A stretch of DNA of 64,000 bases from Novosphingobium cyanobacteriorum (GTDB lineage Bacteria > Pseudomonadota > Alphaproteobacteria > Sphingomonadales > Sphingomonadaceae), in the NCBI RefSeq assembly GCF_029436685.1, contig NZ_JAROCY010000014.1:85930-149929 (forward strand), given 5' to 3'. Of the stretch, positions 1 to 9,127 are shown in pieces. The translations under genes and the position numbers were made by a program. The notes below the pieces were generated by a model. It made no database searches. It was given only the letters and a program-made list of their open reading frames with translations, and was not told where the DNA came from. Position 1 is the first letter of the stretch. Each line of letters opens with the position of its first letter.

Positions 1-2
1 TC

Positions 3-242
3 TATGTCGACGAAGTCTATGCCGTCGGCATCGAAGGGATGACCGAGGCGGAAAGCCGCCCCCTGCTCGATTTTCTCACCCGCCACATCACCCAGGCCGG
101 CTTCACCTGCCGCCTGCGCTGGGAACCGGGCATGATCGCGATGTGGGACAACCGCGCCGCGCTGCACCTCGCGCCGAACGATTACGATGGCTTCCGGCGC
201 GAAATGTACCGCACGACCATGGCGGGCGAGCGGCCGGAATAA
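3..242 (+). CDS. TauD/TfdA-family Fe(II)/2-oxoglutarate dioxygenase, C-terminal fragment
   Basis: The reading frame is open from the left edge of the window to a TAA stop, so only about 79 C-terminal residues are present and the start lies outside. The tail reads MWDNRAALHLAPNDYDGF and then RREMYRTT, which matches the end of the TauD/TfdA fold: a tryptophan-aspartate-asparagine-arginine stretch, the distal iron-binding histidine (in ALHLAP) and the arginine that binds the 2-oxoglutarate carboxylate (in the RREMYRTT block). Such enzymes hydroxylate a substrate with release of succinate and CO2. The substrate (taurine, an aryloxyalkanoate or another compound) cannot be decided from this fragment. 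The family call is fairly secure. Confidence 0.8.
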   Translation, partial: YVDEVYAVGIEGMTEAESRPLLDFLTRHITQAGFTCRLRWEPGMIAMWDNRAALHLAPNDYDGFRREMYRTTMAGERPE

Positions 243-272
243 CTACCCTCCTTCCCCATGCGCCCCGAATAT

Positions 273-317
273 CCTCCCCTGTAAGGGGAGGGGAACCACG
301 CGAAGCGTGGTGGAGGG
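273..317. repeat. REP-like double hairpin
   Basis: Two adjacent small hairpins lie just after the dioxygenase gene. The first is CCTCCCC-TGTAA-GGGGAGG and the second is CCACGC-GAA-GCGTGG, followed by a GGAGGGG tail. The form is typical of GC-rich intergenic palindromes in sphingomonads, and similar units recur elsewhere in this window. Confidence 0.6.
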
Positions 318-379
318 GTAATGGCCAGCCACGTCGGCAACCGGTAAAGCAGTTTCGCATCCCAGCGCGGTGGGATCGG

Positions 380-643
380 TCAGCGCCGGCGAGACCTGTG
401 CCGGATCACAGCCATCCACACCGCACTGATTGATATCGCAACGGGGGAAAGCAGTTCCAGCCACCCCGTCCGCACCGCATGGCCCGGGCTTACGCAGCAG
501 ACCCCGCTCCCATCGGGCACAGGCGGTGCCCAATCCGCTGCAAGTGGCGTGTGAAATTCCCCCTGCATGATCAGCGGAATGGCCACGGCTGCACCCACCG
601 TCAGCAAAGTGGGCAAAGCTGCGATCCAGTAAGTCCGCCGCAT
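380..643 (-). CDS. Hypothetical small membrane protein
   Basis: An 87-residue protein starts MRRTYWIAALP. It has two clearly hydrophobic segments (about residues 8-26 and 62-80) joined by a polar loop with a Cys-Cys pair, and a very basic end (RHRSRRR). That suggests two membrane spans with a cytoplasmic C-terminus. I do not recognise a family. The start was chosen at the methionine just before the hydrophobic helix, because the upstream part of the frame runs through a palindromic repeat (668-687). It is a single gene with no obvious partner. The call rests on the protein-like hydropathy only. Confidence 0.4.
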   Translation of the reverse strand: MRRTYWIAALPTLLTVGAAVAIPLIMQGEFHTPLAADWAPPVPDGSGVCCVSPGHAVRTGWLELLSPVAISISAVWMAVIRHRSRRR

Positions 644-667
644 TGATGACGTCCTTGCATCTTCATC

Positions 668-687
668 ATTCCCGCGAAGGCGGGAAT
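668..687. repeat. Short REP palindrome
   Basis: ATTCCCGC-GAAG-GCGGGAAT is a perfect 8-bp-arm palindrome between the small membrane-protein gene and the VOC gene. It is a widespread intergenic palindrome type in alphaproteobacteria. It may act as a weak bidirectional terminator. Confidence 0.6.
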
Positions 688-711
688 CCCGAGTGGGCAA
701 CTGCTACGCCC

Positions 712-1113
712 TCAATCCCCGAAGAAATTCAGTTCCAGCAGCACGTTGTTGGGATCGCTCACGAAGATCTGGCGCAGGCCGATGGCCTCCACGGTGTTGA
801 CCTGGAAGGGCGTGCCGAGTGCGCCGACGCGTTCCATCAGTTCGTCATAGCCCGAGCAGTTGAGCGCGACGTGGTGGACGGCGCCGGTCAGGGCGCCGGG
901 TTCGACATGGCGATCGAACGTTCGGGGACAGTCGACCGAGTTGATGTGGATGATCGCCTTGCCGCCGGCGTCGTACATCCACTGCGCATTCTGCGGCGTC
1001 AGGGGGGGCGGTGCGTCGCGGCGCTCAAGGTTCAGCAGCGCCTTGTAGAACTCGGCGGTTTCGTCGAGCCTGTCGGTGATCACGTTCACGTGATCGAGCC
1101 AGTTCACCTGCAT
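712..1113 (-). CDS. VOC (glyoxalase/extradiol dioxygenase-like) family protein
   Basis: The protein has 133 residues and starts MQVNWLDHVNVIT, with a GGAGAG ribosome site five bases upstream. It has the single-module vicinal-oxygen-chelate pattern: LDHVNV near the N-terminus (metal-type His), GAVHHVALN in the middle and ending FVSDPNNVLLELNFFG (metal-type Glu). VOC proteins include lyases, isomerases, dioxygenases and resistance proteins, so the reaction is open. It lies 56 bp downstream of purU on the same strand, separated by a strong hairpin, next to the one-carbon/O-demethylation genes. A role in aromatic or formaldehyde metabolism is an inference from position only. Confidence 0.75.
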   Translation of the reverse strand: MQVNWLDHVNVITDRLDETAEFYKALLNLERRDAPPPLTPQNAQWMYDAGGKAIIHINSVDCPRTFDRHVEPGALTGAVHHVALNCSGYDELMERVGALGTPFQVNTVEAIGLRQIFVSDPNNVLLELNFFGD

Positions 1114-1133
1114 CGCACTCTCCATTGCTGATT

Positions 1134-1159
1134 GCTCTCTCCCCGTCCGGGGAGAGAGC
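1134..1159 (-). terminator. Hairpin between purU and the VOC gene
   Basis: GCTCTCTCCCC-GTCC-GGGGAGAGAGC forms a perfect 11-bp stem with a 4-base loop, just after the purU stop. There is no long T-run, so it may be a transcription attenuator or an mRNA-stabilising REP rather than a full terminator. Confidence 0.5.
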
Positions 1160-1169
1160 AAGCTGCCAA

Positions 1170-2024
1170 TCAGCTCTTGAACACCACCGTCTTGCCCGCG
1201 CTCACCAGCGCGCGGTCTTCCAGGTGCAGGCGCACCGCTTCGGCCAGCACGCGGCGTTCGATGTCGCGGCCCTTGCGCACGAAGTCCTCAGGGCTGTCGG
1301 CGTGGGTCACCGGCTCCACGTCCTGGTGGATGATCGGCCCTTCGTCGAGGTCTGCGGTCACGTAGTGGCCGGTCGCGCCGATCATCTTCACGCCGCGCGC
1401 GTGCGCCTGGTGATAGGGCTTGGCCCCCTTGAAGCTGGGCAGAAAGGAGTGGTGGATGTTGATGCAGCGGCCCGCCAGGAAGCTGGCGAGATCGTCAGAC
1501 AGGATCTGCATGTAGCGCGCCAGCACCACCAGTTCCGCGCCGGTTTCGGTCACGATGCGCTTCACCTCGGCTTCCTGCTGCGGCTTGGTGTCCTTGGTGA
1601 TCGGCAGGTGGTAATAGGGAACATCGCCCATCAGCGTGATGTTCAGCGCCTCCTTAGGGTGGTTGCCCAGGATCGCCACCACGTCCATCGGCAGTTCGCC
1701 AATGCGCGTGCGATAGAGCAGGTCGCCCAGGCAGTGGTCGAACTTGCTGACCATCAGCACCACCTTGCGCTTTTGCGCGGTGTCGCGCAGCGTCCAGTCC
1801 ATGGCATAGCTTTCCGCCACGGGGCTGAAGGTTTCGCGCAGCGAAACGACGTCCTTTTCACCCGGGTCCATCACCACGCGCATGAAGAAGCGGCCGCTTG
1901 CCGCATCGTCAAACTGCTGCGCTTCCAGGATGTTGGCCCCGTTTTCAAACAGGTTGCCGGTCACCCGGGCAACGATCCCCGGCTTGTCGTCACAAGAAAG
2001 CGTCAGAATCAGCGGTGCACTCAT
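1170..2024 (-). CDS. purU: Formyltetrahydrofolate deformylase
   Basis: The 284-residue protein hydrolyses 10-formyl-tetrahydrofolate to formate and free tetrahydrofolate. An ACT-type regulatory domain fills about residues 1-85 (LILTLSCDDKPGIVARVTG). The formyltransferase-fold catalytic domain follows, with NIHHSFLPSFKGAKPYHQA around residues 215-235 containing the Asn-His catalytic signature, and TADLDEGPIIHQD further on. Length is normal for PurU. It is transcribed away from ligM, sharing a 157-bp intergenic region. In that setting it likely returns tetrahydrofolate to LigM by discarding one-carbon units as formate, rather than serving only purine balance. Family call secure; the physiological role is inferred. 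Confidence 0.95.
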   Translation of the reverse strand: MSAPLILTLSCDDKPGIVARVTGNLFENGANILEAQQFDDAASGRFFMRVVMDPGEKDVVSLRETFSPVAESYAMDWTLRDTAQKRKVVLMVSKFDHCLGDLLYRTRIGELPMDVVAILGNHPKEALNITLMGDVPYYHLPITKDTKPQQEAEVKRIVTETGAELVVLARYMQILSDDLASFLAGRCINIHHSFLPSFKGAKPYHQAHARGVKMIGATGHYVTADLDEGPIIHQDVEPVTHADSPEDFVRKGRDIERRVLAEAVRLHLEDRALVSAGKTVVFKS

Positions 2025-2097
2025 GGAACTCTCCCGTCAGCGACGCACCTCATAGGGTGCGAAGGTTTTCCGAGCCAACCGTCAGTTTGCGGCATGA

Positions 2098-3582
<1,485 letters not shown>

Positions 3583-3605
3583 TGGCTGGGCGCTGAGGCC
3601 CTTCT

Positions 3606-3704
3606 CCCCTCCTCTTCGGGGGAGGGGCCGGGGGTGGGGGCTCCCCGGCAAAGCAGCACTTCAAGGAAAGCCCCCACCCCAACCCCTCCCCTGAAGAGGA
3701 GGGG
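3606..3704. repeat. Large REP-type inverted repeat between ligM and metF
   Basis: The left arm (3606-3641: CCCCTCCTCTTC, GGGGGAGGGG, then GGGGGTGGGGGCT) pairs with the right arm (3669-3704: AGCCCCCACCCC, AACCCCTCCCC, then GAAGAGGAGGGG), with a loop of about 27 bases. It fills most of the ligM-metF gap and could make ligM mRNA more abundant than the metF part. The same repeat type is seen at 44046-44141 inside the ligK operon. Confidence 0.7.
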
Positions 3705-3726
3705 CTCTCTGGAGAGAGGACCTGCC

Positions 3727-4611
3727 ATGGCCAAGGCATCGCTGATCCACCCCAACTGGGACAAGGACCCCGCCGGGATCACCGACGGGTTCAGCCTTGA
3801 GATGACGGCGAAGGACGAAGCGTCGCTGCGCGATGCCGCCCCGCTGATCCCGGCCGAAACGCCGGTTGCCGTAACCTTCCTGCCCGGCGAGGACGTGGGC
3901 GCCCGCGTTGCGGCCACGGTGGCGGTGCGCCAGCTGGGCTTCGAGCCGATGCCCCACTTTTCCGCCCGCCGGATCACTTCGGAAGACGACTTCGAAGGAT
4001 ACCTGAAGGCGGTGGTGGAACAGGCCGGCGTGACCCGGTGCTTCATCGTGGCGGGCGATCCGCCCGAGCCGGTCGGCCCCTATTTCGACACCAGCGCGCT
4101 GATTGCCACTGGCGCGTTCGAGCGCAGCGGGATCAAGGCCATCGGCATTGGCGGCCACCCGGAAGGGCACCCCAACATGACCGAGGCGGAATGCTGGGCC
4201 GTGCTGGAAAAGAAGGTGGCGGAGATCGAGCGGCGCGGCATGGCGGCGCTGATCGTCACGCAGTTCGGCTTCGATCCCGATGCCTTCCTTGCCTGGCTGA
4301 AGGAGCTGCGCGCGCGCGGTATCGACGCGCCGGTGCGGATCGGCGTGCCGGGCCCGGCCGGGATCAAGCGCCTGCTGGCCTTTGCCGCGCGCTGCGGGGT
4401 GGGGGCTTCCACCTCGGTGCTCAAGAAATACGGCATCTCGGTCACCAACCTGCTCGGCACTGCGGGGCCGGACAAGCTGGTCGACGCCTTTGCCCGGGAG
4501 CTGGGGCCCGAGCATGGCCGGGTGCGGCTGCACTTCTATCCCTTCGGCGGGCTGACCAAGACGATGGAGTGGATCCACGGCTACAACAAGAAGCACGGGA
4601 TCGAAGCGTGA
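3727..4611 (+). CDS. metF: Methylenetetrahydrofolate reductase
   Basis: The 294-residue protein is a single TIM-barrel MTHFR domain that interconverts 5-methyl- and 5,10-methylene-tetrahydrofolate with FAD and NAD(P)H. Family features are the early glutamate (GFSLEMTAKDE), the substrate stretch CFIVAGDPPEPVG (about residues 98-110), IGGHPEGHPNM (about 138-148), ALIVTQFGFD (about 176-185) and IGVPGPAG. It lies directly behind ligM. In sphingomonads this pair is known to work together: the methyl-THF made by LigM is oxidised back by MetF. It overlaps the next gene by four bases (GTGA), so the two are translationally coupled. Confidence 0.95.
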   Translation: MAKASLIHPNWDKDPAGITDGFSLEMTAKDEASLRDAAPLIPAETPVAVTFLPGEDVGARVAATVAVRQLGFEPMPHFSARRITSEDDFEGYLKAVVEQAGVTRCFIVAGDPPEPVGPYFDTSALIATGAFERSGIKAIGIGGHPEGHPNMTEAECWAVLEKKVAEIERRGMAALIVTQFGFDPDAFLAWLKELRARGIDAPVRIGVPGPAGIKRLLAFAARCGVGASTSVLKKYGISVTNLLGTAGPDKLVDAFARELGPEHGRVRLHFYPFGGLTKTMEWIHGYNKKHGIEA

Positions 4612-5276
4612 CCGACTACGTCCTGGTCCACGGGGCCTGGGGCGGCGGCTGGGCGTATGACCGGCTGGCGGCTGACCTGAAGGCCGCCGGGCACCGCGTG
4701 GCGGTGGCGCACCTGACGGGCCTTGGCCGGCGGTACGAGGAGTTCCACCCCGGCGTGACCCTGACCACCCATGTCAACGACGTGGCGGCGGCGGTGGAGG
4801 CTGCCGGGTTCGACCGCTTCGTTCTGGTCGGCCATTCCTATGGCGGCATGGTGGTGACCGGCGTGGCGACCCGGCTGGGCGCGCGGATCGACGCGCTGGT
4901 CTATCTCGACGCCTTCCTGCCGCAGGACGGGCAGTCGCTGTGGGACCTGACCGGGCCGTGGGAACATGCCCACTATATCGACAGCCAGAAGTTCAACCCC
5001 GGCGCGGTGGCGCCGCTGCCCGGCCTGGACCACCCCGGCCTTTCCCCCCATCCCCTGCTGACGCTGCTGGAAGCGGTGCGCTTCACCGGCGAGGAAGCAA
5101 AGGTGGGCAGGCGGGTCTATGTCTTCGCCAATGCGTGGAGCCCCTCTCCGTTCGGCCAGTTCCGCGACCGGGTGGAGGACGACCCGGCGTGGGAATTCCA
5201 CGAGGCCGAAGCGAGCCATGACGTGATGGGCGACCAGCCCGGACAGGTGCTGCAAATCCTGCTCCAGTTGGCCTGA
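4608..5276 (+). CDS. Alpha/beta hydrolase
   Basis: The 222-residue alpha/beta-hydrolase fold protein has an oxyanion region (VLVHGAWGGGW, residues 5-15), a nucleophile elbow GHSYGG (about residues 79-84), an Asp in VYLDAFLP and a C-terminal His in ASHDVMGDQP. It resembles the esterase/lyase group related to methyl salicylate and hydroxynitrile enzymes. The GTG start at 4608 overlaps the metF stop. Its coupling to ligM-metF suggests action on a methoxylated aromatic ester or similar compound, but no substrate can be read from the sequence. Confidence 0.85.
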   Translation: MTDYVLVHGAWGGGWAYDRLAADLKAAGHRVAVAHLTGLGRRYEEFHPGVTLTTHVNDVAAAVEAAGFDRFVLVGHSYGGMVVTGVATRLGARIDALVYLDAFLPQDGQSLWDLTGPWEHAHYIDSQKFNPGAVAPLPGLDHPGLSPHPLLTLLEAVRFTGEEAKVGRRVYVFANAWSPSPFGQFRDRVEDDPAWEFHEAEASHDVMGDQPGQVLQILLQLA

Positions 5277-5732
5277 GCCGGGCGGGCAGCCGTGGCGCGA
5301 GGTTGACACGGTTGACACTGTCCAATGGGGTGAATTCGCGGATTCCGTCGCAAGGACGTTCGCGGGCCGGCGCGGTCACTGATTCTCGCGCCGGGAATGG
5401 CGGAGTTCTGCGGGTTTCTTGACAGGTTCAAGGAGCGTGGCGGGTGAATGGTCCCAGAATCCGGGCGTGTAGGAAAGTGTTTTGAAGATAACAGACGTGT
5501 CTGTTATTTATCATGTTGGATTTGAGTGGCGGGACCGGGCCCTTGCAGCGGGCCGGACGGGCGTTTGTTGCCCCCTGAATCAGCTGCAGCCCGGCCACCG
5601 GTGCCAAGCCTTCATATCCTTGCCCCATCGTGAGGTAGCCGGGGCGTGGAGGCGGCGGGCCCTTGCGAAATGCCTTTGAAGGTTGCGGCCTTCCTCTGTA
5701 CGAGCGCCGGATCGTCAAGGCTTCGGGTTGCA
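5277..5732. other. Gene-free stretch with direct repeat and operator-like palindrome
   Basis: About 456 bp separate the alpha/beta hydrolase from rlmJ and no convincing gene is visible on either strand. GTTGACAC occurs twice, one base apart (5302-5309 and 5311-5318). A 20-bp palindrome lies at 5488-5507. The 96-codon frame on the minus strand at 5428-5718 has no recognisable protein character. The middle part is less GC-rich than its neighbours. Confidence 0.5.
5488..5507. promoter_or_regulatory. TetR-type operator-like palindrome
   Basis: ATAACAGAC-GT-GTCTGTTAT has perfect 9-bp arms around a 2-bp centre. The size and AT-rich ends fit a TetR-family operator. No regulator gene lies next to it, and the nearest downstream start (rlmJ) is 225 bp away. 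Confidence 0.45.
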
Positions 5733-6560
5733 GTGAACTATCGCCATTCCTTTCATGCCGGCAACAGCGCCGATGTGGTGAAGCACGGCCTGCTGATCGC
5801 GCTGGTGCGCGCCCTGCAGATCAAGCAGGCTGCGCTGACGCTGATCGATACCCATGCCGGATGCGGGCTGTACGACCTTGGCAGCGATGAGGCGCAGCGC
5901 ACCGGCGAGGCGACTCAGGGCGTGCTGCGCGCCTTTGCCGACGCCAGCCCCCTGCTGGATGACTATCGCGCCATGGTACGGGCGGTGAACGCGGACGGCG
6001 AGACGCGCCTGTATCCGGGATCGCCGCGCATCCTGGCGCAGCTGTTGCGCCCACAGGATGCGCTGATCCTGAACGAGAAGCATCCCGAGGACATCCACGC
6101 CCTGCGCGGCGCGATGCGCGGCACGGCAGCGGCGGTGCACCAGCGTGACGCCTATGAGTTCTGGCTGGCGATGGTGCCGCCCAGGACGCCGCGTGGGGTT
6201 GTGGTGGTTGATCCGCCATACGAGCAGACGGACGAACGCGCGCGGATCACAGCGACGCTGGCCGCCGCGCAGCGCAAGTGGGCGCATGGCGTGACGGTGA
6301 TCTGGTATCCGTTGAAGGACCGCCAGACGCACGTGGTGTGGAAGGACAAGCTGCGCAAGCTTGGCATCCCGAAGCTGCTGTGCGTGGAGCACTGGCTGTA
6401 TGACAGCGACCAGCCCGGTATCTACAACGGCGCGGGGCTGTTCATCGTCAACCCGCCCTATGCCTTCACCGAGGCGCTGCTGCCGCTGCTGGAAGCGCTG
6501 CGCGCCGCGCTGGCGCCGGAGGGTCACCGGGGCGCGATCGGAGCCGAGTGGGTGGCCTGA
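5733..6560 (+). CDS. rlmJ: 23S rRNA (adenine-2030-N6)-methyltransferase
   Basis: The 275-residue protein methylates A2030 of 23S rRNA. The N-terminus NYRHSFHAGNSADVVKH is the family signature and fixes the GTG start at 5733. SAM-binding features follow (LIDTHAGCGLYDL, about residues 36-48), and the catalytic DPPYEQ motif lies near residue 155. The C-terminal half has the usual GLFIVNPPY. Length is normal. It is a monocistronic housekeeping gene with a strong hairpin 42 bases after its stop. Confidence 0.93.
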   Translation: MNYRHSFHAGNSADVVKHGLLIALVRALQIKQAALTLIDTHAGCGLYDLGSDEAQRTGEATQGVLRAFADASPLLDDYRAMVRAVNADGETRLYPGSPRILAQLLRPQDALILNEKHPEDIHALRGAMRGTAAAVHQRDAYEFWLAMVPPRTPRGVVVVDPPYEQTDERARITATLAAAQRKWAHGVTVIWYPLKDRQTHVVWKDKLRKLGIPKLLCVEHWLYDSDQPGIYNGAGLFIVNPPYAFTEALLPLLEALRAALAPEGHRGAIGAEWVA

Positions 6561-6602
6561 CCGGCGCGGCAGGCCGCCGCTGCGCAGGACTGCCATCAGC
6601 GG

Positions 6603-6624
6603 CCCCCGGGACGGCACCCGGGGG
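6603..6624 (+). terminator. Hairpin after rlmJ
   Basis: CCCCCGGG-ACGGCA-CCCGGGGG is a perfect 8-bp GC stem between the convergent rlmJ and ribE genes. There is no T-run; it probably serves both strands. Confidence 0.5.
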
Positions 6625-6690
6625 GACGGAGACCGGGCGCAGGGACACCTGGCGCAATGCGGGAAGTGACGTCGTGCGGATTGTGCGCCT

Positions 6691-7314
6691 TCAACCGTGC
6701 GCGGCGAGGGTCTGCATGCGCTTGAGATAGCGGGCGAGGACGTCGATCTCAAGGTTGACCTGTCGGCCCTGCGCCAGCGTGCCAAGCGTGGTGACGTCAG
6801 CCGTGTGGGGAATCAGGTTCAGCGCGAAGTGGCAGGTGCCGTCGGGCTGGTCGGCGATTTCGTTGACCGTCAGCGAGACGCCATCGACGGTGATCGAGCC
6901 CTTGGCCGCGATATAGGGCGCGAGGTCTGCCGGGGCGGAAATGCCGACCTTGAGCGAGGCGCCTTCGGGGCAGGTGCCGACGACGGTGCCGATGCCATCG
7001 ACATGGCCGGTTACGATGTGGCCGCCGAGTTCGTCACCCAGCTTCAGAGCGGGTTCGAGGTTGATCGGTGCGCCGGCCTGCCACTGCGCGGGGGCGGTGC
7101 GGGCGACGGTTTCATCCGACACGTCGACCGCGAACCAGGCTTCGCCGGGGGCGCCGCCCTTGTCCACCACGGTGAGGCACACCCCGGAACAGGCGATGGA
7201 AGCGCCCATTGCGATCTTTTCAGGGTCCATGATCGTGGAAATGACGACGCGGCGACCGCTGCGTTCGTCGATGGACAGGATATTGCCGACTTCGGTGACG
7301 ATGCCCGTGAACAT
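6691..7314 (-). CDS. ribE: Riboflavin synthase, alpha subunit
   Basis: The 207-residue protein makes riboflavin from two molecules of 6,7-dimethyl-8-ribityllumazine. It has the two homologous lumazine-binding halves: MFTGIVTEVG with IACSGVCLTV in the first, and GHIVTGHVDG with ITVDGVSLTV in the second. Length is normal. It lies 12 bases behind ribD on the same strand, so the two are very probably cotranscribed. No FMN riboswitch is visible upstream. Confidence 0.96.
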   Translation of the reverse strand: MFTGIVTEVGNILSIDERSGRRVVISTIMDPEKIAMGASIACSGVCLTVVDKGGAPGEAWFAVDVSDETVARTAPAQWQAGAPINLEPALKLGDELGGHIVTGHVDGIGTVVGTCPEGASLKVGISAPADLAPYIAAKGSITVDGVSLTVNEIADQPDGTCHFALNLIPHTADVTTLGTLAQGRQVNLEIDVLARYLKRMQTLAAHG

Positions 7315-7326
7315 GGGGAAACTCCT

Positions 7327-8301
7327 TCAGCGGGTGCGCTCGTAGACGTCGAGCAGGTCGCTGCCAAGCGTCTGGCGGTGCATCGCGCGCCAGCGGCCAT
7401 GGGCCTGGGCAAGCGAGCCGAGGCCGATATCGCCCACGCCGGGCAGGCCGGAGCCGATGACGATGGGCGCGCGGTAGAGCAGCAGGCGATCGACGAGGTC
7501 TGCGGCGAGGAAGGTGGCTGCGGCCTGCGCGCCGCCTTCGACGAAGAGATATTGCGCGTTACCGAAGGCCTGCGGAGCGGTGATGTCTGCCACGGGGCGC
7601 CAGCCATCGGGCGCGGTGCCGCGCGTGAGCACCCAGCGTTCGGGGCTGCGGCCTTCAAGGCCGGGCAGGCGCACATCGAGCCGGGGGGCATCGGCGCGCA
7701 GGGTGCCGCCGCCGACGAGGATCGCATCTGCCCGCGCCCGCATGGCATGGGTGTGGGCGCGCGCCTGTGCCCCGGTGATCCATTGGCTTTCGCCAGAGGG
7801 CAGGGCGATGCGGCCATCGAGCGACATGGCGAGCTTGAGCGTGACGTGCGGGCGGCCCTGCGCGGCGCGCATCAGGTAGCCTTCGAGCGAGGCACGGGCG
7901 GCGGGGCTGTCCAGCACATCGACCGCGATGCCGGCGGCGCGCAATGCCGCCACGCCTTGGCCGGCGGTGCGCGGATCGGGATCGGTCACGCCGATGACGA
8001 CGCGGGCCGGCCTGGCCGCGACGACCAGCGAGGTGCACGAGGGGCCGCGAGTGCTGGCATGGGCGCAGGGTTCCAGCGTGACGTAGAGCGTGGCGCCTGC
8101 GGGAGAGGTGCCATCGAGCGCGGCCAGCGCCATAGCCTCAGCATGGGGGCGGCCGGTGGGCTGGGTCCAGCCGCGCGCCAGCACGCGGCCATCGCGCACC
8201 AGCAGCGCGCCGACGGCGGGATTGGGCCGCGAGAGCGGACGACCGCGCGCGGCGAGCGCGGCGGCGGCGTCCATCCAGGCGGCGTCTCCCCGTGCGGTCA
8301 T
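7327..8301 (-). CDS. ribD: Bifunctional diaminohydroxyphosphoribosylaminopyrimidine deaminase / uracil reductase
   Basis: The 324-residue protein has two domains. The N-terminal CMP/dCMP-type deaminase domain carries PHAEAMAL and TLEPCAHASTRGPSC, which are the zinc ligands and catalytic Glu. The C-terminal reductase domain starts near residue 145 with HVTLKLAMSLDGRIA and includes the NADPH-type ILVGGGTLRADAPRL. The methionine at MTARGDAAWMD was chosen because the frame upstream lacks homology and would run into the next gene. It follows the small membrane-protein gene at once and precedes ribE. Confidence 0.95.
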   Translation of the reverse strand: MTARGDAAWMDAAAALAARGRPLSRPNPAVGALLVRDGRVLARGWTQPTGRPHAEAMALAALDGTSPAGATLYVTLEPCAHASTRGPSCTSLVVAARPARVVIGVTDPDPRTAGQGVAALRAAGIAVDVLDSPAARASLEGYLMRAAQGRPHVTLKLAMSLDGRIALPSGESQWITGAQARAHTHAMRARADAILVGGGTLRADAPRLDVRLPGLEGRSPERWVLTRGTAPDGWRPVADITAPQAFGNAQYLFVEGGAQAAATFLAADLVDRLLLYRAPIVIGSGLPGVGDIGLGSLAQAHGRWRAMHRQTLGSDLLDVYERTR

Positions 8302-8302
8302 T

Positions 8303-8761
8303 TCAGGGATTCGGAGCTTTCTGGGCGCCGGATTCACGCAGGATGGCGCGGGCCTGTTCTTCCTCGGCCCTTTTCGCGGCTTCGCGTTCGGCCTTGCCCT
8401 CTTCGTACATCTTCTGCGTATCGAGACCGGTGGCGGCGCCCACGGCCTTGTACATCTGGCGGATGTTTTCGGCGTGACGCTCCTCTTCGGCTTCCTGTGC
8501 GCGGGCCTTCTTCGTCGCCTCGATATTGCCGGCGATGATCTCGGCATCGCTGCGGTTGGGCGCGAAGGATTCGATGTAGATCACGGTGGGAGGCTTGGGC
8601 AGGCCGCGCCCTTCCTGCTGGACCATCAGGATGAAGATCCCGCCGGTGACACTGGCGGCGAGCAGCAGCGAGCGCCAGCGGAACTCGCCCGGTGCGCCAA
8701 GCACCTGCCACAGGTCCATCAGCGCGCGGCGGGGGGAAACGTTGCTGAAAAAGCCCTTCAT
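8303..8761 (-). CDS. Hypothetical single-span membrane protein upstream of ribD
   Basis: The 152-residue protein has one hydrophobic helix (about residues 30-47, SLLLAASVTGGIFILMV) followed by a highly charged, Ala/Glu/Arg-rich tail likely to form a coiled coil (about residues 75-145). I do not recognise the family with certainty; similar proteins occur next to riboflavin genes in sphingomonads. Its stop is one base from the ribD start, so it is the first gene of the ribD-ribE transcript. The function is unknown. Confidence 0.7.
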   Translation of the reverse strand: MKGFFSNVSPRRALMDLWQVLGAPGEFRWRSLLLAASVTGGIFILMVQQEGRGLPKPPTVIYIESFAPNRSDAEIIAGNIEATKKARAQEAEEERHAENIRQMYKAVGAATGLDTQKMYEEGKAEREAAKRAEEEQARAILRESGAQKAPNP

Positions 8762-8868
8762 GCCGGGACAGATAGGAGCGGGGCCGCTGTTTCGCGAGTC
8801 TTTGTTTTTGGTTGGGCTCGGTGCTCGCCGGCAACCCGAGGGTGGTTGGGACAAGGAGGTTCGCGCCA

Positions 8869-8910
8869 ACTCTGGACTGCTTCGTCGGCTTCGCCTCCTC
8901 GCAGTGACGA
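8869..8910. repeat. REP-like unit
   Basis: Read on the minus strand, this stretch begins CACTGCGAGGAGGCGAAGCC and continues with a GACGAAGCAGTCC-type end. It is the alphaproteobacterial REP form in which two short GC arms flank a GCGAAGC core. A shorter relative is at 50916-50940. Confidence 0.5.
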
Positions 8911-8955
8911 ATGGAGGGGAAGGTGTGACGATGTGTTGCGGCAAGTGCTTCGATG

Positions 8956-9122
8956 TTTCTCGCAGAGGCGCAGAGGAGAAGGAGAGCGCAGAGAAATTGC
9001 ACTTGCTGCGGCAGCAGCTTCCGCCAGTTCCGCGGCACTTGCCGAGGAGAGTCTGCCACGACTTCGGCGATTATGCGCCGAGTCCCCAGCGCTCTCTGCT
9101 TCCTCTGCGTCTCTGCGAGAAA
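8956..9122. repeat. Inverted-repeat element, copy A (CGCAGAG family)
   Basis: The 167-bp element has terminal arms TTTCTCGCAGAGGCGCAGAG and, on the other strand, TTTCTCGCAGAGACGCAGAG. The complementarity extends to about 36 bp of each arm. It has no coding capacity. Related copies lie at 14600-14768 and 15476-15591. The form fits a small non-autonomous palindromic element or a large stem-loop terminator. Confidence 0.7.
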
Positions 9123-9127
9123 CGTCT

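Noticed and set aside
5428..5718. A 96-codon minus-strand frame in the gap before rlmJ
   Set aside because: No ribosome site, no hydropathy pattern or motif, and it crosses the operator-like palindrome.
7315..7326. FMN riboswitch before ribE
   Set aside because: The gap to ribD is only 12 bp, and no conserved RFN element is visible upstream of the ribD transcript.
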